This document shows positions 60,207 to 64,000 of a stretch of DNA of 64,000 nt, piece after piece. The notes below the pieces were generated by a model. The model ran no database searches. It was not told the origin of the DNA and was given only the letters and a program-made list of their open reading frames with translations. A program made the translations under genes and the position numbers. The DNA comes from Streptomyces jeddahensis (GTDB lineage: Bacteria; Actinomycetota; Actinomycetes; Streptomycetales; Streptomycetaceae). Numbering within the stretch: position 1 is the first letter of the stretch; each line of letters opens with the position of its first letter. Where the stretch lies: positions 62,001 to 126,000 of the forward strand of contig NZ_LOHS01000117.1 in the NCBI RefSeq assembly GCF_001642995.1. The letters are read 5' to 3'.

Positions 60207-60298
60207 CCACCTCGCGCCGGCGCGGCACCCTGCCCGGCACCATCGACGGTCCCGGCGGCCAAGCGGCTGCCCTCCTGCCCGGACCGAAGGACGCGTGA
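60203..60298 (+). CDS. Possible 31-residue peptide, translationally coupled on both sides
   Basis: A short frame starting MTTSRRRGTLPGTIDG and ending ALLPGPKDA. Its ATG overlaps the condensation gene stop (ATGA) and its TGA overlaps the next ATG (TGATG). Both overlaps fit the coupling used throughout this cluster. The composition is Gly/Pro/Arg-rich without a clear fold. It may be a real small protein, a leader for coupling, or simply the filler of a 94-bp gap. Confidence 0.35.
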   Translation: MTTSRRRGTLPGTIDGPGGQAAALLPGPKDA

Positions 60299-62277
60299 TG
60301 AACGCGGAACACCTCCGGGTCTGCATCGTGGGAGCCGGGCCCCGCGGCCTGTCCGTGCTGGAGCGGATCTGCGCCAACGAACGGGCCGACCCGTCGCCCC
60401 GCCGACGGGTCACGATCCATCTCGTGGACCCGTGCCGGCCCGGCGCCGGGGCGGTCTGGCGGACGGACCAGTCGCGGCTGCTGCTGATGAACACCGTCGC
60501 GTCCCAGGTGACGGTGTTCACCGACGACACGGTGGCGATGAAAGGACCGGTGGAACCGGGCCCCGACCTGTACGAGTGGGCGCGCTCCGTCGTCCTGGCC
60601 GCGCCCCCGGACCGGTTCGGCGAGGCCACGTACGCCGAGGCGGCGGCGCTGCATCCGGACGCCTACCCCACGCGCGCCTTCTACGGCAGCTATCTGGAGG
60701 ACTCCTACCGGCGCATCAAGGAGCGGGCGCCCGTCAACTGCCGCATCGTCGAGCACCGCAACCGCGCCGTGGCGCTGCGGGACCAAGCAGACGCCCCGGG
60801 CGGTGAGCAGGTCCTCACGCTCGCGGACGGCACCCGCCTGCGCGGCCTCGATGCCGTGGTCCTCGCCCAGGGCCACCTTCCGCAGCGCCCCTCCGCCGAG
60901 GAATCCGCCTGGACCCGGGCGGCCGCGCGGCACGGGCTGACGTACATCAGGCCGGCCAACCCCGCCGACCTGGACCTCTCCGCCATCCCACCGGGACAGA
61001 CCGTGCTGATGCGCGGACTGGGGCTCAACTTCTTCGACGGGATGGCGCTGCTCACCCTCGGCCGGGGCGGCCGGTTCGTCCGCCGCTCGGGACGGCTGGT
61101 CTACCTCCCCTCCGGCCGGGAGCCTCGGATCCACGCCGGCTCCCGCCGCGGCGTTCCTCATCACGCGCGCGGTGAGAACGAGAAGGGCCCGAGTGGCCGT
61201 CACCAGCCGCGGCTCCTCACCCCCGAGGCCATCGACGGGCTGCGACGCCGACGGCTGGACGGCGAACCGGTCCGCTTCCTCACCGACCTGTGGCCGCTGA
61301 TCTCCCTGGAGGTGGAGAGCGTCTACTACGAGACGCTGCTGCGCACCCAGGGCCGCCCCCGGGAGGCCTCGGTGTTCGTGCCGGCCTACCTCGCGGCCAC
61401 CACGGCACAGGACCGCGAAGGAGTCCTGGACTCCTACGGCATCGACCGGGGCAGGCGGTGGAACTGGGACCTGATCCAGCGCCCCACCGGGGGACGGCGC
61501 TTCTCCAGCCGCGAGAGTTTCCAGCGCTGGCTGCTCGACCACCTGGCCGAGGACATACGGCAGGCCCGGGCCGGCAACGTCAACGGGCCGCTGAAGGCGG
61601 CGCTCGACGTCCTGCGCGACCTGCGCAACGAGGTACGCCTCGCGGTCGACCACGGCGGCCTGGAAGGCGACTCCTACCGCGATGAGCTGACCGGCTGGTA
61701 CACCCCGCTCAACGCCTTCCTGTCCATCGGTCCCCCCGTCTCCCGCATCGAGGAGCTGCGCGCGCTGATCGAGGCCGGCATCGTCCGGCTCCTGGGGCCA
61801 GGAACGCGGATCACGCTCGACACGCAGGAGGACCGGGCCGCGTTCGTGGCCACGGCCGACAGCGTCGACGCGGAGCCGGTCCGCACATCGGTGCTGATCG
61901 AGGCACGGCTGCCGGAACCCGACCTGCGCCGGACCGCGGACCCCCTGCTGCGGTGCCTGCTCGCCACCGGCCAGGCGGCGCCCTACCGGATCGAAGCCGC
62001 CGGCGAAACCGCCTACGAGTCGGGCGGCCTCGCGGTCACCGAGCGCCCGTACCGCACCGTGGACGCCCGCGGCCGGGCTCACCCACGGCGTTTCGCCTAC
62101 GGAGTCCCGACCGAGTCCGTGCACTGGGTGACGGCGGCCGGCATCCGGCCGGGGGTCGACTCCGTGATCCTCGGCGACTCCGACGCCATCGCCCGCGCCG
62201 TGCTCCGCCTCGCCCCTGCCCGCCCCACCGTCCCCCTTCCCGGCCGCCCGGCCGACCTGCTGGAGATGACGACATGA
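60298..62277 (+). CDS. CreE-like flavin monooxygenase, probable aspartate-to-nitrosuccinate N-oxygenase
   Basis: 659 residues, NAD_binding_9-type flavoprotein: RVCIVGAGPRGLSVLERICANER, TIHLVDPCRPGAGAVWRTDQSRLLLMNTVASQVTVF, YPTRAFYGSYLEDSYRRI, MRGLGLNFFDGMALLTLGRGG. The length and opening match CreE/FzmM-type enzymes as I recall them, which oxidise L-aspartate at nitrogen three times to nitrosuccinate. The next gene encodes an aspartase/fumarase-fold lyase, the CreD partner that releases nitrous acid. Without the lyase the call would be only a generic NAD_binding_9 protein. The stop overlaps the lyase ATG (ATGA), so the two are made together. Confidence 0.75.
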   Translation: MNAEHLRVCIVGAGPRGLSVLERICANERADPSPRRRVTIHLVDPCRPGAGAVWRTDQSRLLLMNTVASQVTVFTDDTVAMKGPVEPGPDLYEWARSVVLAAPPDRFGEATYAEAAALHPDAYPTRAFYGSYLEDSYRRIKERAPVNCRIVEHRNRAVALRDQADAPGGEQVLTLADGTRLRGLDAVVLAQGHLPQRPSAEESAWTRAAARHGLTYIRPANPADLDLSAIPPGQTVLMRGLGLNFFDGMALLTLGRGGRFVRRSGRLVYLPSGREPRIHAGSRRGVPHHARGENEKGPSGRHQPRLLTPEAIDGLRRRRLDGEPVRFLTDLWPLISLEVESVYYETLLRTQGRPREASVFVPAYLAATTAQDREGVLDSYGIDRGRRWNWDLIQRPTGGRRFSSRESFQRWLLDHLAEDIRQARAGNVNGPLKAALDVLRDLRNEVRLAVDHGGLEGDSYRDELTGWYTPLNAFLSIGPPVSRIEELRALIEAGIVRLLGPGTRITLDTQEDRAAFVATADSVDAEPVRTSVLIEARLPEPDLRRTADPLLRCLLATGQAAPYRIEAAGETAYESGGLAVTERPYRTVDARGRAHPRRFAYGVPTESVHWVTAAGIRPGVDSVILGDSDAIARAVLRLAPARPTVPLPGRPADLLEMTT

Positions 62278-63722
62278 CGCATCAGACGACGGCCTTCGAC
62301 GGCGGCCCGGACGCCGGACTGTTCTCACCCGTACGGGCCGGGACGCCCGTGGAGGAAACCGTCAGCGAAACGGCGTGGCTCCAGGCCATGCTGGACGCCG
62401 AGGCGGCGCTCGCGCGGGCACAGGCGAAGCTGGGCACCGTCCCGGCTCCCGCGGCCCGCGCCATCACCCGTGCCGCCCGCGCCGAACGGTTCGATCCCCG
62501 CGCGCTGGCGGTGCAGGCCCGCGAGACCGCCAACCCGGTCGTGGGGCTCGTACGCGCCCTGACCGAGGCGGTGGCCGCCGAGGACCCGCAGGCCGCCGAA
62601 TACGTGCACCGCGGCTCCACCAGCCAGGACGTGCTGGACACCGGCACGATGCTGATGTGCCGGCGGGCGCTGGAGCTGATCCTCGCCGACCTGAACCGGA
62701 CGGCCGCCGCGCTGGCCGAGCTGGCGGGCCGGCACCGCGAGACCGTCATGGCGGGCCGCACCCTCGCCCTGCACGCGGTCCCCACCACGTTCGGGCTCAA
62801 GGCGGCGGGCTGGCGCCAGCTGGTCCTGGACGCCGCCGCCCGGATCGGGGCCGCACGCCGCGCCCTGCCGGTCTCCCTCGGCGGGGCCGCGGGCACGCTC
62901 GCCGGATACCTGGAGTTCGCCGGCCCGCAGGCCGACGCGATGACCCCGCAGGAGTACCAGGAACGGCTCGTGGACGCGTTCGCCGCCGAAACCGGACTGG
63001 CCCGCCCCGCCCTGCCCTGGCACGCGCTGCGCACCCCGGTCGCGGACACCGCGACGGCGCTCGCCTTCACCACCGGCGCCCTCGGCAAACTCGCCGCCGA
63101 CGTACAGGTGCTGGCCCGTACGGAGATCGCCGAGGTCGCCGAGCCCGCCGTCGCGGGGCGCGGCAGCTCCTCCGCCATGCCGCACAAGCGTAACCCCGTC
63201 CTGTCCACGCTGATCCGCAGCGCGGCCTTGCAGGTGCCGCTGCTGACCGCGGGCCTCACCCAGTGCCTGGTGACCGAGGACGAACGCTCGGCCGGAGTGT
63301 GGCACGCCGAGTGGCTGCTGCTGCGCGAGGCGCTGCGCCTGGCGGGCGGAGCCGCACGGACGGCCACCGAGCTGGCCGAGGGTCTCACGCCCGACCCCCA
63401 TCGCATGCTGCACAACCTCGGCCTGACCGGCAGTCAGGTGGTGAGCGAACGCCTGGCTGCCCTGCTCGCGCCCAGGATCGGCAGGGCGCGCGCGAAGGAC
63501 CTGCTGGCCCGGGCTTCCCTCATCGCGGACCAGCAGCGGCTCCCTCTGCTGGAGGTGCTGAGCACCCTGCCGGAAGTGACCGCGCACCACACCGTGGAAG
63601 AGCTGGGGCACCTGCTCGATCCCACCGCCTACGTGGGCGGCGCACCGGCCCTGACCGCCCGTGCGCTCGCCAACTCCCCGTCGAGAACGACACCCGCCTT
63701 CACCTCGACGTGCGCGGTGTGA
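62274..63722 (+). CDS. Aspartase/fumarase-fold lyase, probable CreD-like nitrosuccinate lyase
   Basis: 482 residues of the 3-carboxymuconate cycloisomerase/PurB branch: VHRGSTSQDVLDTGTMLMCR (catalytic His region), LALHAVPTTFGLKAAGW, and the superfamily loop GRGSSSAMPHKRNPVLS (about 297-312). In cremeomycin and fosfazinomycin pathways the CreD-type lyase splits nitrosuccinate into nitrous acid and fumarate. The adjacent CreE-like monooxygenase supports that assignment; a cycloisomerase-like or argininosuccinate-lyase-like role is the alternative. The C-terminal 15 residues (SRTTPAFTSTCAV) look like an unconserved tail. Confidence 0.75.
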   Translation: MTHQTTAFDGGPDAGLFSPVRAGTPVEETVSETAWLQAMLDAEAALARAQAKLGTVPAPAARAITRAARAERFDPRALAVQARETANPVVGLVRALTEAVAAEDPQAAEYVHRGSTSQDVLDTGTMLMCRRALELILADLNRTAAALAELAGRHRETVMAGRTLALHAVPTTFGLKAAGWRQLVLDAAARIGAARRALPVSLGGAAGTLAGYLEFAGPQADAMTPQEYQERLVDAFAAETGLARPALPWHALRTPVADTATALAFTTGALGKLAADVQVLARTEIAEVAEPAVAGRGSSSAMPHKRNPVLSTLIRSAALQVPLLTAGLTQCLVTEDERSAGVWHAEWLLLREALRLAGGAARTATELAEGLTPDPHRMLHNLGLTGSQVVSERLAALLAPRIGRARAKDLLARASLIADQQRLPLLEVLSTLPEVTAHHTVEELGHLLDPTAYVGGAPALTARALANSPSRTTPAFTSTCAV

Positions 63723-63940
63723 AACCGACGGCGGCGCGCCCGGAGCGGGCTCGGTACATCGGCGCACGGCACAGGCCCGTACACGCCGGACCGCTGCCGC
63801 TGCGGCTGGCGCGGAGCGCCCCGTTGCCTCCCCGGTGTTCGCGCACGTGGCCGATTCGAGTCGTTCTCCAGGCGCGTCGGCGAGGCTCGGAGGCAGCCGA
63901 TGCGCTCCCACCCAGGGCGGCCGAGGAGGTGCCACACACC

Positions 63941-64000
63941 ATGCGGGACGGCTCGCCGGTCACGCTCTACTGCTTCGCGCACGCCGGCGCGGGCGTGTCC
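63941..64000 (+). CDS. Type II thioesterase, N-terminal start (continues beyond window)
   Basis: Twenty codons, MRDGSPVTLYCFAHAGAGVS, match the N-terminal strand and oxyanion loop of type II thioesterases (L-x-CFPHAGGGAS). GAGGAGG at 63923-63929 is the likely RBS. Such enzymes clear mis-primed carriers of PKS or NRPS, so more assembly-line genes may follow to the right. Confidence 0.65.
   Translation, partial: MRDGSPVTLYCFAHAGAGVS

Overview
The window is 64 kb of very GC-rich DNA with strong third-position GC bias, GGAGG-type ribosome binding sites, many GTG starts, ATGA/TGATG stop-start overlaps and long GC-rich hairpin terminators. This is what a Streptomyces-type actinomycete chromosome looks like. 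Most of it (about 9.3 kb to the right edge) reads as one large specialised-metabolite gene cluster, probably continuing past the right edge. No polyketide synthase, complete NRPS module or terpene synthase lies inside the window, so the scaffold genes must be elsewhere or the chemistry is unusual. No rRNA, tRNA or CRISPR array was seen.

Left flank (1-9.3 kb): the 3' part of a purB-like lyase gene, a GNAT acetyltransferase, an OmpR-type response regulator and a secreted neocarzinostatin-family protein, followed by a scarred stretch. The scars are a carboxymuconolactone-decarboxylase remnant, a clipped ECF41-like sigma factor, a frameshifted serine-recombinase remnant and a beheaded secreted-protein gene. 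Next, an AraC regulator gene is split by a TnpB-type (IS605/IS1341-like) element at 5760-7532; removing the element restores the reading frame. Two VOC proteins flank this AraC gene and an intact AraC gene follows.

Cluster (9.3-64 kb): a StrR-like (ParB-domain) activator, an ABC-2 exporter, a UvrA-like ABC resistance protein and a VOC protein form a regulation and resistance arm. Deoxysugar genes are in two places: 2,3-dehydratase plus 4,6-dehydratase (14-16.4 kb), and 3,5-epimerase, 3-ketoreductase and thymidylyltransferase (47.5-50.3 kb), with three glycosyltransferases. The middle (22.5-36 kb) handles amino-acid or peptide chemistry: exporter, ATP-grasp ligase, Fe/2-oxoglutarate oxygenase, then a tightly overlapped operon. 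That operon begins with a 19-codon gene ending in Trp, then a hairpin, then FGE-like, metallo-beta-lactamase-fold, esterase, asparagine-synthetase-like, unknown, aldehyde dehydrogenase, threonine-aldolase-like and flavin/F420-binding proteins. A tailoring block (36-47.5 kb) has three aromatic-type FAD monooxygenases, an HemG-like oxidase, SDR, NmrA, DsbA-like, O-methyltransferase and sulfotransferase-like genes plus a second cysteine-free AhpD-like protein. The right end (53-64 kb) has an exporter operon, then a condensation-domain protein followed by a probable aspartate-nitrosuccinate (CreE/CreD-type) pair that would make nitrous acid, and a truncated thioesterase gene.

A recurrent 29-bp inverted repeat (GTTCRAYCG-like half, 11-bp gap, TTGAAC-type half) occurs at 12.5, 25.1, 42.6, 45.1 and 52.8 kb. 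It matches the binding architecture recalled for StrR and ties most blocks into one regulon. The most interesting part is the 19-residue peptide and its enzyme operon (26.0-35.9 kb), which I could not match to a known peptide-derived pathway.
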